Shown: positions 49,111 to 62,597 of the stretch, piece by piece
Position numbering within the stretch: the stretch's first letter is position 1
Layout: each line of letters starts with the position of its first letter
DNA from: Theocolax elegans
Taxonomy: Eukaryota > Arthropoda > Insecta > Hymenoptera > Cerocephalidae
NCBI GenBank assembly: GCA_026168455.1
Contig: CM047426.1
Coordinates: 80,813,986 to 80,877,985 of the forward strand
DNA: 64,000 nucleotides
Reading direction: 5' to 3'
Notes under the pieces: generated by a model
Told to the model about the DNA's origin: nothing
Database searches by the model: none
The model's input: only the letters and a program-made list of their open reading frames with translations
Position numbers and translations under genes: made by a program

Positions 49111-52100
49111 AATACATGTAGGTAAATTTAGTTATGGTGTGTACGTAGTATCATACGTTTATGAATTAATATTTTTTATTTCGGACAGTTAAAATACAAT
49201 TTTTTCTTTATGATGCGTCAATGTTATCTTTATTTTTAACTTGTAATTTTCTATAATAATTGCGTCAACACATATATATTTCAAAATTGTTAGTTATATA
49301 AAGTTTATTTAGTAAATGTAATTTATAATTCTTATATGATAATACTAAAATATAAAATAATATTACAAAAGGCGTTTAAGGATACGTTAAAAAAATTTTG
49401 TATACAATTATATAGACGAAAAATTAAATTCCTGATAAGTCACTAGTTCACTTTGCATAGGTCGTAGCAAAACGTTCACGACAATTAATAATAAAGTTAT
49501 AATACACACAAGTGCGGTTACTTTTGCTGAACATTACCTCGTCCTTTTTTACCAAAAATAAACATTCCACCGTTCCTACGTAAACCAATACTTTTAGCCT
49601 TTTTTGAACTTAACATAACTGACACGCATTGAATTACTTTGTAAACGGACATTACGCCCGTAACTTTCTTTTTGCGCTCGCATCTCGTTCAAGATACGAT
49701 TTCAGTGATTGATAAATTAGTCTGATCAGATATCGAGGATGTTTTTAACAACGAAAAGCTATAGAAGTGGACATGCACTTTTACTGAGAATAATAAATGT
49801 AATATATTCTTGTATTATTATTATGCCTTTATTAACCTAAATAATGTACGTTTAATGAAGTTTGGCGCTTTTCTGGTTAATAAAAAGGCGAAAAATGAGC
49901 TCGTGCTCTCTCCCTTGTACATCTTACATCTCACATCGCTGATCTTTGGACCTTTAACTGAATTGCAACGAAAGCTATCGCGTTACATTACATCTAATTA
50001 AAAAAGACAATATATTTTTATAGGTTTATATGTTTTACATTCTACAGAAGTGTAAATTATGGTTGTAATCTAAAGTAAATATTATTTTAAATTTGACTAC
50101 AAAACGATGTTTATAGTTGATCTATTAAAATTTACAGTTATCGAATATCTTTTGTATTTAAGACTTGATGAATACTGTATACTTTTTATCATTTCAATAA
50201 AAGTTGTTATATACTTAATGAATATTGCATCATTTATTACTCTACATGCACTTTAAGAATTGTAACGAAATTTTACAATCCATATATCTCCCTCTTTCTC
50301 TCTTTCCCTCTCGCGCGCTCTCTGCCTTTTGCTCATTAGTCAAACTTTCTCATTATAAACGTATTAAATATATATTTTGAAATGTTTTGAATAATTATAT
50401 TTCGACGTGTATACCTGGATTTCTGATTCTAGTATACCGAATTAAATGTAATTAAACTTGTGATATATTCCTTTATTTTATTTCGTATTACGAAGTAAAT
50501 AATATTATTGAAATAGCCTACGTTTTAATTTAAAATTTTAATATGTAAGCTTTCTTCACGTTCGAAGTGGCGATTAAAGAAATATTAAATCCCGAGTTAT
50601 TTAATACGTGTATGACTTTTCTTCAAAATTTACACGTTATTATATTATTAAAATTAAAAAATTTATATATTTTTGTAAAGGTAATATATATTATGAATGA
50701 GATGAATTAAATTTATACATAACACGTCGATTTACATAATCATAGACAAAATCCATGATGCATTGTTCATAATTGTATGATCGTGAAATTACATTTACGA
50801 AATAACATTATTGAGTTATACTGTTATATTTTATGTGTCAAAAGCAGTAAATTAAAGATATAGCAAAATAAACCTCTCTAAAGGTTTTAAATTTGCTTTA
50901 TATTAAAAAAAACGTATATTTGAAAAATATGTAGAGTTATAAGTATTTAGATGAAATAAAATCAGTAAGCAGTGACGACATAATCTTATAGATGCAATTC
51001 ACATAATATTGTAATAATATCTTCAGATGATTGATATTCATTTCTTTCTATTACTCTGTCTTTCTTACACTTTTTTACACTAACCCACATATGTAAGTAT
51101 TAACAAACGATCTAGTAAACTCTTTAGTGTAATTGAAAGAAAATCGTCTGAAAATTGTAATCAATCTTGTTAATACAGAAGTAATTCTATTTCTTAAAAC
51201 GGTAGTGCTTTTTAATTCTTACCAGATTTAAGTTAATATTTATATGCGTATAACACGCAAGTAGAATATAATCACATCGAATAAATTTGATGGTGCATAT
51301 TACACAGAAATACATGATAATCTATATGAAACCTGATTAACGCAATCAAAATTTATAAATATTTGTAATGTATTTGCACCTTAATGATAACTACAATATT
51401 CGTATAAGCACTAGATAACACTTTATTATTAAAAACATGGATGACTAACCGAATTATACGCTCTAATTTTCAATAGCTGTTATTCGAGTAAAACAAGTAA
51501 TTATAATATAAAAAATATTGAGTTTTATTTATAATTAAACGATGTCAAAACGAATGACGTCACCTGATCGAAATATATACACATATGAGTGTGTGTGTGT
51601 GTGCGCGCGCGGGCGCGAGTGTTTGTATGTGTGTATTCACTGACACTTTTATATGTCCCCACCATTTCTCCTTTTTCGATATGATCGCGCAGGTGCATAG
51701 AAGCGAAACGTCAAATATCGGATGACTCTTTGATATACAAAGAAGTCACGCGCAACCCTGTATGAAAATTCCTTCACTATTGCGTATACAATTCAATGCC
51801 TCTAGAAAGCACATAATTGAATTTGCTTATGGGAATTTAACGTTCTACAAGTATACAGAATTACTGGATGATGAATTTTTAGGGGAAAATCAATTTTATA
51901 TTGTTTACATTGTTTTTGTTAATGAGTTTTACGACGTGATTTTCAAATGAATTTATTGATTGTATTGTGTTCTTCTGGCAGATTGATTTTGATTATTTGA
52001 GAATATATTTTATTGTTTAATTGACAGTTTTATTATACGATAGAATAATGCGTGATATAAATTATACAATTCGTTTATAATACAATAGTTTTGGGTATCG

Positions 52101-52550
52101 TATTTATTCGACATAATTTAACATACAGAATGAAAATTAAATTACTGATTATGGAGCTTGCAATAAGCAAGAAGATGTGTTTTTTTGAAAGTTTTTAATC
52201 GTCCAAATATTTTTATACTCAATCAGATTAACTTACAAGATATTGAGTTGAGTTAATAAAAATTTAGAGATTTTTAATTATTAATCAAAAGTCGAGTGTC
52301 AAATGAAAGCATTAATTATTTATTTGCTCATAAATGCAAATGGATTGTACTAAAATATCAATTGATATGATGAAAAGAAAATATAATCGTTTTAAATTTC
52401 AATGAATAAACATATTAAAGTTACTAGCCAAATCGTAGAATTTAATTTTGTGTTTGCTAACTACTGTTTTAAATTCATATTGTTTCTCATACAGCCTTCT
52501 ATAAATATATGTATGGATACTTAAAGTAGAAGAAAATCAGTGGTATAGTT
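49111..52550. other. AT-rich gene-free DNA with one small island
   Basis: No gene. TGACGTCA at 51555-51562 sits next to a GT/CG-rich patch (51590-51640: GTGTGTGTGTGTGCGCGCGCG), the only GC-rich part. Confidence 0.5.
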
Positions 52551-52977
52551 GGGTGGGGTCCGATTTGTCGAAGGTTCATTCAAAATGTGTGCAATATTTC
52601 GAAATTTAAAAATTAGAATAACTTTTTTGTTATTTAGAACCAAAAAAATAGAATGATCATTATTTCGAAAGTAATAAAATCGTCAGATATTTGGTATTAA
52701 GTGCAATATTTCAAATTCCAAATAGTAGATCAATAATTTTCTACATTATTGTCTATTACCAAGGTGTTAATAGACAAATATTATAAAAGTTATTTCTCTA
52801 CACTATAAAGTTCGAATATTCGGAACAAATATATAAACACTGAAGAATGCATTATTTTCGAAATTGTGATCTTTCTATTTCTCTTGATTCTAAATAATAA
52901 AAATGCATTTCCAATTTTGAAAATTCGAAACAACTGCACACATTTTGAATGAGCGTTCGACAAATCGGACCCCACCC
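52551..52977. mobile_element. MITE with 8-bp target duplication (427 bp)
   Basis: The ends are inverted copies starting GGGTGGGGTCCGATTTGTCG, with similarity over about 130 bp (TTCATTCAAAATGTGTGCA also shared). The flanks carry a perfect 8-bp direct repeat GTATAGTT (52543-52550 and 52978-52985). No transposase. 8-bp duplications fit hAT, Merlin or P-type superfamilies; the GGG start argues against a typical hAT CAG end. Family left open. Confidence 0.88.
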
Positions 52978-53439
52978 GTATAGTTGAGTTTCGTTTAGTC
53001 AATGACTTTCTGGTTTACATTCCGCAAGGAAGTATTGGTATAAAGGAAATTTATATTAAACGTATTAATTATGAGCTGCTGTTTGAAATGAAAAACCTGT
53101 GGACATATTACCGGAAGTACATAATTAATATAAAGAAAGCAATAGCAAAATACCTAACCATACTATAGAAACTTAAGAGAATGTCTTTCTTACATCATCC
53201 CGAATCAAATGTCAGCCAACTATGTGCACTTAGATTAAGGAGGCCTTTACCAAAAACTTCTAATAGTCAAAAATCGGTAAGAAAAATAGTAAAAAATGGT
53301 TAAGTAGATGTGCAAGTAAGAGCAGCAGGACTAACATCCACTAGCGTGAATACCGTCATCATTCAGAGAAGACCTGTAGAGATATCTTTATCATTCTTTC
53401 TTCTCCAGGAAGCTGAGGGAGAGGCTGGTACCATCATAT

Positions 53440-53740
53440 CGCATCGTCGATGCCTACGACCCCGCGACCTAGTTAACCGATCTGTATGACGTCAGGTTCA
53501 ACGTCATTGCCCGGGCGAATCTGGGTCATGCGCGAGCACCAGACTGCGGGAGCAAAGGGAAGGGGGTCTAGTTTATTGAGAGAAATTCCCAGCTAAATTC
53601 GGCGCGTTCGCTCTCTTTCTCTTTCTCTCCAATATATTCGTGGGAAATAGCATCGCCGGAAATAACTTATTCGCGAGCTTGCGACTGATGTTACGCTCGG
53701 AAACGAAAAGAAGAGAGGTAGAGAGTGAAAAATGATCGAG
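53440..53740. promoter_or_regulatory. GC-rich island with TGACGTCA
   Basis: TGACGTCA at 53487-53494, GCCCGGGC near 53508, GGGTCATGCGCGAGC near 53522 and a CT-rich patch near 53609. Enhancer- or promoter-like by composition. Confidence 0.3.
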
Positions 53741-55239
53741 GAGATCGCAGGTTGTGTGGTTACACCGATCAGTCTGTGGACTGTCTACCGATTAGCCAAT
53801 TCACCTTTTATCAATTTGTTGTTCACTTTACCTTTTTTCTCCTCGTTCACCAAAAACACCCATTTTTTCTAAATGATTTGCCAGGTGTTATTTTAAATAA
53901 ATCATTATATAGTATAGGTGTACTGAGTGCTTTTGAAATACAAAATAAATTACTAAGAGGTTAGACACTTAACTTTACTTATAAACTTTGAGCCGTGGAA
54001 GTGTAGTATTATTTATTGAATTATTCATTAATAAAAGTTTCAACCGCATATCGGTAAAATGTATTTCTTTCGGAATATTAATACTAGCTTCTCACCTGAA
54101 TAATCATGTAGTGTAATAAAATTCAAAATATAATATGTACACGAAGTAGGGAACGGCAACTAGGTAGAATTTCCTACTTGAGAGTTTGAGACGCAGTCCG
54201 TTACGTATTCATTGTCTGTACATAATTTTTTCTCTACCCTATAAGTATATCACTAGTTATGCATCTGAAGATACCGCACTTTATACCGTAAAAGGGGAAT
54301 TCCGCAGTGACATAGATATTACAATTATTCCGTGGATTATTAAGATGTGTATACTCAGTCTCACGTGGATGTGTGATATGTATCTCCATGGATACGAAAG
54401 ACGTCATATCTTTTTCGATATAGGCCCATGGACCATGTCAGAGAGAGTTTAACTTATTTATTTAAAACCATCGAAAAAGTTTAGATAAATTTTAGTTAAC
54501 ATTTAATTGTATCGCGATTAATTGTCTTGTATTATATAAGAAAGAAATTACGATTACTAACATGTTTTTTGATTTACACTTAACTCACTTTTAATTTAAA
54601 TAATATGAAAATTATTTTAATTAATATTAATTATAAACGATTCCTGGTCCGTAAATATACTAACAGTGATATAATGTATTCTTATATATTAAGAATAAAT
54701 AATCGTTCAAGTAAATTTTATATTTAAAAGAACATAAAGTACAAACACACATGTTAAAAGAGAAAGAATTAAAAAAATCCAGTTTCGGAAAAGCAATAAC
54801 GGAAAGCTTTCGATAAAATCGAATAATTGAAATAGAGTAAATTAAATATTGATTTGACGAGTGTAGCATAATTTAAGTTGTAATTATAGAGATGAATTAT
54901 ACAATTGTACTTGAATTTGTCTATTTGATAAATAGATTTTACGTTGTGCATTTTGTAGGTGTAATAATAATAAAATAAACATATACCAGATATTTAAGTT
55001 TGCGATAATAAATTACTTCAGAGGGTCAGATTATATGGATATCAATGAAATGAAAAATAACTATAGTTACCCTTCAAATTATTAAAAATAATAAAACAAT
55101 ATAGTATAAAAAAACTTATATAAATGTTTTTAGCTTCCATCGACTGTGCTTTATATAAACTCGTGTAAATTTTTTACAATACCCAACCCCATCCATTCTT
55201 TCATAGGTTATGCTATATGCACAAATCGCGAATATCGCT

Positions 55240-55500
55240 CTATTCTCAGATGGTGTAAGTGCATACACACGCACACACACACGGACGTACCGCGAGGGGG
55301 GTAGTGACCCGGCCTCCCTGTTGCCAGGACGACCGCTCGCTCCCGTGACGTCACGGGACAACCTCTCGGGTTTATGGGTGACCCACATTCTAAAAATAGA
55401 AATTGACTTGACCCACCCCCCTTCCTCACTCCTTTCAGTATATCCTTTGGCGGGCCGCCGCCGCCGCCGCCGAAAGGGGTGAAAGAGGTTTGACGCGTTA
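55240..55500. promoter_or_regulatory. GC-rich island with 16-bp CRE palindrome and (CCG)n
   Basis: CCCGTGACGTCACGGG (55342-55357) is a perfect 16-bp palindrome around TGACGTCA. GGGTGACCC (about 55376-55384) is another near-palindrome of nuclear-receptor type. CA repeats lie at about 55263-55280 and a CCG triplet run at about 55456-55471. The three overlapping frames (73-137 codons) are shadows of GC-rich DNA. Confidence 0.35.
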
Positions 55501-58500
55501 AGGAGTGGGGAGTTTTGCACGCAATGCAAGGTATATATATCTATAATTGAAATGTCTTTTTACCATAGAAGAGAAAGGATGCGATTGGGTGAATGAGAAG
55601 TTTATATGTATTGATTGATGATTGACAGATCGATTTAAGTATACGTTATACTTTCGATATTTAACACTTTTCTATGGGAATGTGGTATTTTTTTGTTCTA
55701 TAGTTCCATGACTGATGCTATCAAAAGATTTGGTTGTGTCTTGTTTGATAGTATTAATATTTGCATATCAGGGTTCGGTTTCGTCATTCTTACGCGTGCT
55801 TCTATTTCTATGCGGGCAATATGATGTTTCCCATTAATCGTATTAAGTTTGCACTAGTATCATTATAATTACTTTTTTTTACATCAATGATTTTAATATT
55901 TTTACTATAATAAAACAAAATATATATTAATTAAATACGATAAGAAAATTGTTCGTATATGTATACTATTGGTATTCTAACAATTTAAGTTATGTGTTAA
56001 ATATACATCGAGTCTATGTGTTTTTTCCTCTTTGGCTATAGGCGCTACTTACGATCCGCGCCGTTGTCATTTTCTTTACTTTTACATTTCCATGCGATCT
56101 ATAGTAGTATACGCGTCGCGAAGAAGAAAACTAGAGCGTATCGATTGATTACTTATAGTAAACATAATTTAGAGTTTATGTAAAGCATATGAATATATGT
56201 ACACCATCGAACCGAATGTGTGACAAAGAGGGTTACACCAATTTTTTAAAGGCGATGCATAATAATTTATGCTATCGAACGATTTTGAATTATAGATGTG
56301 TTAGAGCTTTGGATTACGTTTCCGATTGGTTGTACATGTAAACTGAAAAAAGTAGGAAAGGAGAAAGAGTCCGTTGATATATGTAAATAAATTCCACAAA
56401 GGCTGTGATTTTCGAAAATGCAAACATGCTGAATATACGTCTATAACAGAGCCCCAACGATCCGAATAACGGAAGCGATAACCATAGTCATTGCGAATAC
56501 GGAAAATGCCTCGTACATACAACGGCTAAAGGTAAATTGGCGTATACTTACACGAGCCAGATTCCTTTTTGCTATGCTCCGTCAGCTTGGTTCTACACTA
56601 TCAATTCGTAGTATTCTCCATTATTTAATCGCTCTTGTACATTCAGAAAAGAAGATTGTTTCGTACCTTCTTTTACTTCGTTGTTTTTTCTATTGATTCT
56701 GTATAAATTTAAAGCAAATAAAATACTGTGTAAATTTCGACTATTTTTATTTTAGTTATTTTGTTTGAAGGTTATTAAAATTTCGATAATTAGTTTCTAC
56801 TTTTATTCAGCAACAATACACGATTTTTAATAATAAACATTAAAGATATTCCATAATAAGAACGGCAAAAAATAAATTAAGATGCACATTTTCTTAAAAT
56901 ATACATCAATTTATTATATCGTTATTTTAAAGGATTATACGTTTAGATTATATACATAAATAATATTTATATTGAGCAATAAATTATAATATATATATAT
57001 ATATATATGAGTGTGTCTGTGTGTGTAATTAATATTAAATTTAACTCGTTGGCTTGCTTATATTATCGACTCTAATTTCATTATTTCTGATAAATATATT
57101 TTATATCATACATTAATATTTTGAATAAAAATTCGCAATACACAAATTTATTAATATTAATAAGAAATATACATTTTGTACTTATCGACATTTAACAATA
57201 TTATAAAAGTAACTTCCGCACCTCCTTCGCCATCTTTAGCATGAGCTTTAAAGTTTACCCGCGTAGAATTATCTTTGAGCGGTACAACAGAAATTTTATT
57301 TACCGAGACGATGTAGTACGGAAACTCACTCGTCTGACCATGAGCGCGATTCGATCTACTTGCTTGATAACGAAGCTTTCATTGTTTTGGCGCTATTGGC
57401 GATTTATTTATATCTCTCTAGTGATTTTATAGATTTTATTTTTTTATAGAAATTTCTGTCTTAATATCATGTATTATCAAGAAAATAATAAAATTGTTAT
57501 ATAGCAAAATTATGTATATAGCTATAATCGAGACAAGAGGATTATTAATCCATCTTTAAATGAATTTTAGTATTATTATATGTTATGCTAAACAATGATA
57601 TTCGAATTTTAAAATTACACTATACTTTTTCACCTGTGAGTCGTACATTGAACTATATAAGAAAAATACTGGTTTATATCACAAGTCTAATTAAATATAA
57701 ATATTACGATAATTCATTCAACATTTATGATTATTACACCTAAATTATACGTATTACACAACATTGGCATCGTTACAGCGTTTACTAAAGTATATTTTTC
57801 TAAAAATCATACTTCATTAATTTACTTTAATTACAAGTAAATGAAACTCTTATGATATCATATAGATATTATTACCCGATACGCAAATTCATATACATTT
57901 TTCCTTCACAATCGATACTCGTAACGTTAAACATTATTTTGGCGTAGATCCAAAATTTACGTCATCCTGTTAATGATGTCCGCGATTATATTCGACGATG
58001 TGACTCGCTATATTACGTCAAGCGTTAGAAATATGTGCACTCTCTTTCTTTCGAAAATTAACTTGGAACGGTGTTTTTTTTATTAAACGAATGATAAAAT
58101 TCACAATACATATTATCCTTTGGCACATGTTACACTTATAAATATTTTGTTTTACATTATTTATATCACAGGAAAAAGCATTAAAAACACATGTTAAACA
58201 GTAATTTGATCACGCTTTTTTTCGAAGTACTAGCCAGTCACTGTTGAATTTCGTCAGAACTGGCCAGTGACTGCTCAACACTGGTCATAGTGTCATAGTT
58301 TCTACCAGGGGATTTAGCACAGAAAACCTAAAATATAATCAAATCAAAGTAGACATTTTTCAAGTAAGATTTTTTATACGGAGATTATTTTTGTTTGAAA
58401 AGTATTTAAATATTTTGGATAAACATTGCAATGCCAGTATGGTAAACATTCTAAAATAAAACGCATGCTTAAAGCGCCCTTGTTTAGAAAAAATCCCGAT

Positions 58501-58650
58501 ACAGTATATGGTAAAAATTTCACTCTGATTCTCAATTTTCATATCAAATTAAACAAACGAACGTTAGCATTTTACGCAGAATATTTTCATGGACAACTTT
58601 TCTCTCCATATATTTAATATTTTATTATAGTTTTAAGTTATTTGTTCTTT
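55501..58650. other. Gene-free AT-rich DNA
   Basis: No gene or repeat recognised beyond a short (AT)n/(GT)n run at about 56987-57030 and an inverted GCCAGTCACTG / GGCCAGTGACTG pair around 58230-58275. Confidence 0.5.
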
Positions 58651-58659
58651 TAGCCCGTA

Positions 58660-58985
58660 TACCTGTCATTTCATAGGGTTTTTACTGGATATTCCGATCA
58701 CCATATGTGTGGGGTGTATTCCGAGTAGAAATTATTTCCAGGCTAAAAAACCTTGTAAAGGAAACTGACGGATGTTAAAGGGCCTTGAACAGGTGTCTGT
58801 AACGATGACGACGCTGCTTAATGATCGTGACGACCGAGGTGCGTTCCGTCCACGTTGCCACCACGTCTTCTGCTATTTATAATATACATTTCTCAGTGGT
58901 GGTTGTATCAATCGACAGAGACTGGGAATCGAACCTCAGGACCTTCGAGAATGAGCCACCGGATGAGTAATCGCAGGACTTTGAA
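58660..58985 (-). repeat. Degenerate tRNA-like SINE (candidate)
   Basis: On the minus strand, GGTGGCTCATTC (about 58949-58960) resembles a Pol III A box and GGTTCGATTCCC (58935-58924) is an excellent B box. Their spacing (about 25 nt between starts) is too short for a real tRNA, so it is not a tRNA gene. A moderately GC-rich body follows to about 58660. No tail repeat or target duplication could be fixed. Confidence 0.4.
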
Positions 58986-58989
58986 TTAT

Positions 58990-61487
58990 AATGAAATAAA
59001 AATATAAATGAATTTAGTAGATCGCTCTACGAGGCATAAATCGTTTGAAGAATATGATCAACGTTATTTACATAAAAGCTGCAACTATATATACATCCAG
59101 ATTATTATCTATTGGTGTTCTTTGACTTTCTGTTTTGAATAAATACTTTTTCTTTTCGCATTCTTATATAATAGTATCATTTCTTATTGTTTCTTATAAA
59201 AAGTCTTGTAAATTATTTATAATTTATCGTTTGTATTTAATAATAAAATCTTAGTATCAGAAAAGGTCTGTAGTTCAAGTAGACAAAACTAGAACTTTTA
59301 TATTAACAAAATTTGTTAATATATTTACCAAAACAAAATCAATTGGTAAAATCAATCTTACTGAAAGGAAATTCTAATACAATTGTTTTCCATTACACAA
59401 GACTATTATTTGATTGCAAATACTTATGTCAGTGTATACAGTATCGATAGGCGAACCGCGAATCTCTTATTTCGGTAGCGTACGCGATTGAATGTCTATC
59501 AAGGTAGCACAACGTAAGTAAACTATATATATAGTATATAGTAACGTGTATAATGTAGAAGTGAATTAAGCCGCTCGTTAACTGGGACACACGAGCGTAA
59601 AGAAGCCTTTAGAGTTGAGAAAACAATTTGTCGCGTTTGCTTTGAAAACTATGGCAAAGACAGAGAGTTTGAACTGTATACGCATCGCGTCTTTTCTTGA
59701 CGAAATTTAACAAAAGACGCGTTACTGTACTGTAGGTAAGTTAAGGTGTTATATAATTCTGATATAAGGTAATTTAAAAGACATTTGTATTTAGATGTTA
59801 ACTTCAGAAGAAAAGTATCATGTCTATAAAGAAAGCATAGTTGCTAAAAAAATAGGAATGCTCGATTCTTTTGAAACACTTTAATTATCAAATTCTAATA
59901 ACTGTATCATCATAGGTAATTATAAGAATCTATAAGACTGATGCTAAAAATTTAAATCATTGTTACTCAAAAGTACAAGAGTAATTGAAATTTTGTAAAA
60001 CAAATTGTGTATATGTTTATTATTTATATTTACTTACGCCGTGAAGTAAATCATTAGCGTTATTAAACAATTGTAATTATGTGAATATAATCTAGTTATT
60101 ACGCGATTTTAAATACAAAAAAATTAGATTGCATTCATTATTAACTTAAAATGTACTAATACAGAAAAGTTTGGAGAATAATATTGATTTTCTGAAAGTT
60201 TTTAGGAGAAAAATTCAATCATGCGTTTGTTGAATCTAGGAAGACATTGAAGGATAAAGTACAGTTCTTGTTATTACTACAAATGCGTGTTTCTTTAGTG
60301 AAAAGTATAAAATCGCATAAATAACGTATAAACTTATTTAATATTTATATGTTGATTAAAGTGATATTTCCCATTCTCATTTTTAATTTTAAATAATGGG
60401 TATAAAAGTTGCTATTAATATTGCTAAAATAAATTTGTCAAGTTAATATTTTCCATCACAATTTCGTTTCATAAACAATATACCTATGCGATATCGATTA
60501 CAGCACGTTCTCAGTAATTTTGTAACAAAATATCTTCTTAATATATTGTATACAATGAAACGAACTTCCTTTAAAGTTGTAAATCTTCATAGAAATATCG
60601 TGGAATACTTGAGAAAATGACAAAACCTAGACTAAAGTGCTAATCGATTTTCACCTAGTCAACATAAACAATAAATCGACATTTAGCGATTAATAAATAC
60701 TAATGTATATTCACTCTCCAAATTATTTTCTTGCGCGTATTTATTTAAATATAGTAAGTTTATTCTTCAAAATTATATTATAAAATGTACAAATGTTGCA
60801 GCATGTGCGTGAACATTAATATAACAAAGAAAGACGATACGTTCGAGTTATTTTTTAAAATAAAAAAGGAAACCAATATTAGTGATAATGGAATTGAGAG
60901 TAAGGGAGATACCGCTGCGTATTTGGAAACGTCTATATTAATACCTATATTTTTTCTACATAAGTATATTCATAGGCATGTCTGTAGGATAAACCGATTA
61001 AATCAATATTTTAGAATAATTAAAAAATGGTAAGAATATTCGTTAAGTAATTTATATTTTTCTGTATTTTTTGGATACAGCCATTATTAATTTGTAATGG
61101 TATGAAATCTCTATGCGTTGATTAGTTAATGATCAAGTGACCGCTCGCAAAATTTGGCGAAATCTAATGTACTACTGACCGATCAATCAAAAGTGCGCAA
61201 TTAGTGCGAGTCAGAATATTTAAGAGATTCTCGCCCAAACATCAGGCCTGCAAGGCCACCCTTCTTAAACCTTCAGACAGATCCAGGTGACGTTGCAGAT
61301 AAGAAACGTGATCTATCATGCGTATTAAATTATCAAGTTTTGAGACTACCGACGTTGGTTCAATGGAATACGAGTGAAAGTGGTTGGAATGATTGTATTG
61401 GTATTGTTATCTTTTTTTATTATAGTATATTGCATTCAACTCACGTTACTTTTATTTATTTATTTATATTATACTTTTATTTTATTA
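58990..61487. other. Gene-free AT-rich DNA
   Basis: No recognisable gene. Slightly GC-richer patches lie at about 59440-59720 and 61140-61330. The 82-codon frame at 60785 has no domain. Confidence 0.5.
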
Positions 61488-61491
61488 ACTT

Positions 61492-61926
61492 TGTGACGTG
61501 TCGATTTGTAAGTCAGTCACATGTGTGTATGTGTGTTCGTCGGGCCATATGCTCAGCGCTCGGTAAGCGCACGGGCAACCGCGAAACTACGCGATCGGCC
61601 GCGGCCGCAGCTCGAGTTCGGCGCGTTTCGCCCGCTCTCTGTCGTTCTGGACGCTCGGCGAGCAACACGCCCGATGCCGCACGCGGTACGCGAGCGCGCG
61701 ACTCCCGGTGAGTGTGAGGCCCTAAGCATGGCTTCCTCGCGCGGTACGAGTGTGCGTGTGCTAGTAGTTTATTTGTCACTCGATTAGTGACTGGCGACTG
61801 TGATTTTATGTAGTTTATAAGACTGTAAATATAATTCCAGCAACAGTAAAGTGTTTTTGGCTGTCCACATGTTTATTGATTCTTTATCTCTAAACCTCCG
61901 CCTTGATCCCCAGCGGATGCGTCACA
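61492..61926 (+). mobile_element. Solo LTR of an LTR retrotransposon (435 bp)
   Basis: Starts TGTGACG and ends CGTCACA, a 7-bp inverted terminus of TG...CA type, flanked by the direct repeat ACTT (61488-61491 and 61927-61930). The inside is GC-rich in the first half (61545-61750), then AT-rich. A 4-bp duplication (5 bp if AACTT is counted) fits Ty3/gypsy or BEL. No internal coding region, primer-binding site or second LTR is seen nearby, so it looks like a recombination remnant. The GC-rich frames of 88 and 123 codons inside it are not genes; the CCCG|GTGAGT inside is probably part of the LTR. Confidence 0.7.
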
Positions 61927-62597
61927 ACTTGTAGATCCGTGCATAAAATAAAAGAATTCGCCCTGAAACTCACGGCTCTTTTCTTATTTTACTATTAGTT
62001 TATTTGAAAGCGAGTATTACAAACTATTTTGCATACTTAATCTAACATATAATATTAATTTATTTGTGGCGTCTCATGCACATGTATGCATGTAAAAGTA
62101 TTTTACAAATTTTACATTTGAAATGGTATCAAAATAATCTGACAAACGAAAAGTGAGCTATCTCCAAGTATTAATTTTAAATGAATAAATTATATAAAAT
62201 CATTTTATAATTTACTTTATTTACATAATATGCAAATAGTTTAAGGTACTGATATTTATGTAGTAAGCATTAGTTAAATTGCTATGTGCATATAGAAATT
62301 ATGAATGTTTTAAAAAAATATTTGATACCACTAATTGGTACGTATAGTAGACTTTATGACAGTGCAGGGTATATACGCAATAAAACTGTATCTAGTTAGA
62401 TCCAAATTCCAAAATATTCAAAATAAAATAGATATATTAACTTACATAATTTACTTAATCATTGTGCAATGTCAAATTATAAATCATATTATTTGAAATA
62501 ATTAAGATAAGCAAATATAAAGTCTTTATTTTATAAATAAGATTTAAACATGTATTTCCAAGTCAGTTTATAATATCAAAGTCTTTGTTACAATATA

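Noticed and set aside
55116..55529. 137-codon minus frame (and two overlapping frames)
   Set aside because: Built from CA, CCG and CG-rich simple sequence; competing frames on both strands and no domain.
58924..58960. Possible true tRNA gene on the minus strand
   Set aside because: A and B boxes are about 20 nt too close and no anticodon arm or acceptor stem can be formed.
61340..61787. GC-rich plus frames of 123 and 88 codons followed by GTGAGT, looking like the first exon of a gene
   Set aside because: The segment falls inside a solo LTR defined by TGTGACG...CGTCACA and an ACTT duplication; the frames have no domain.
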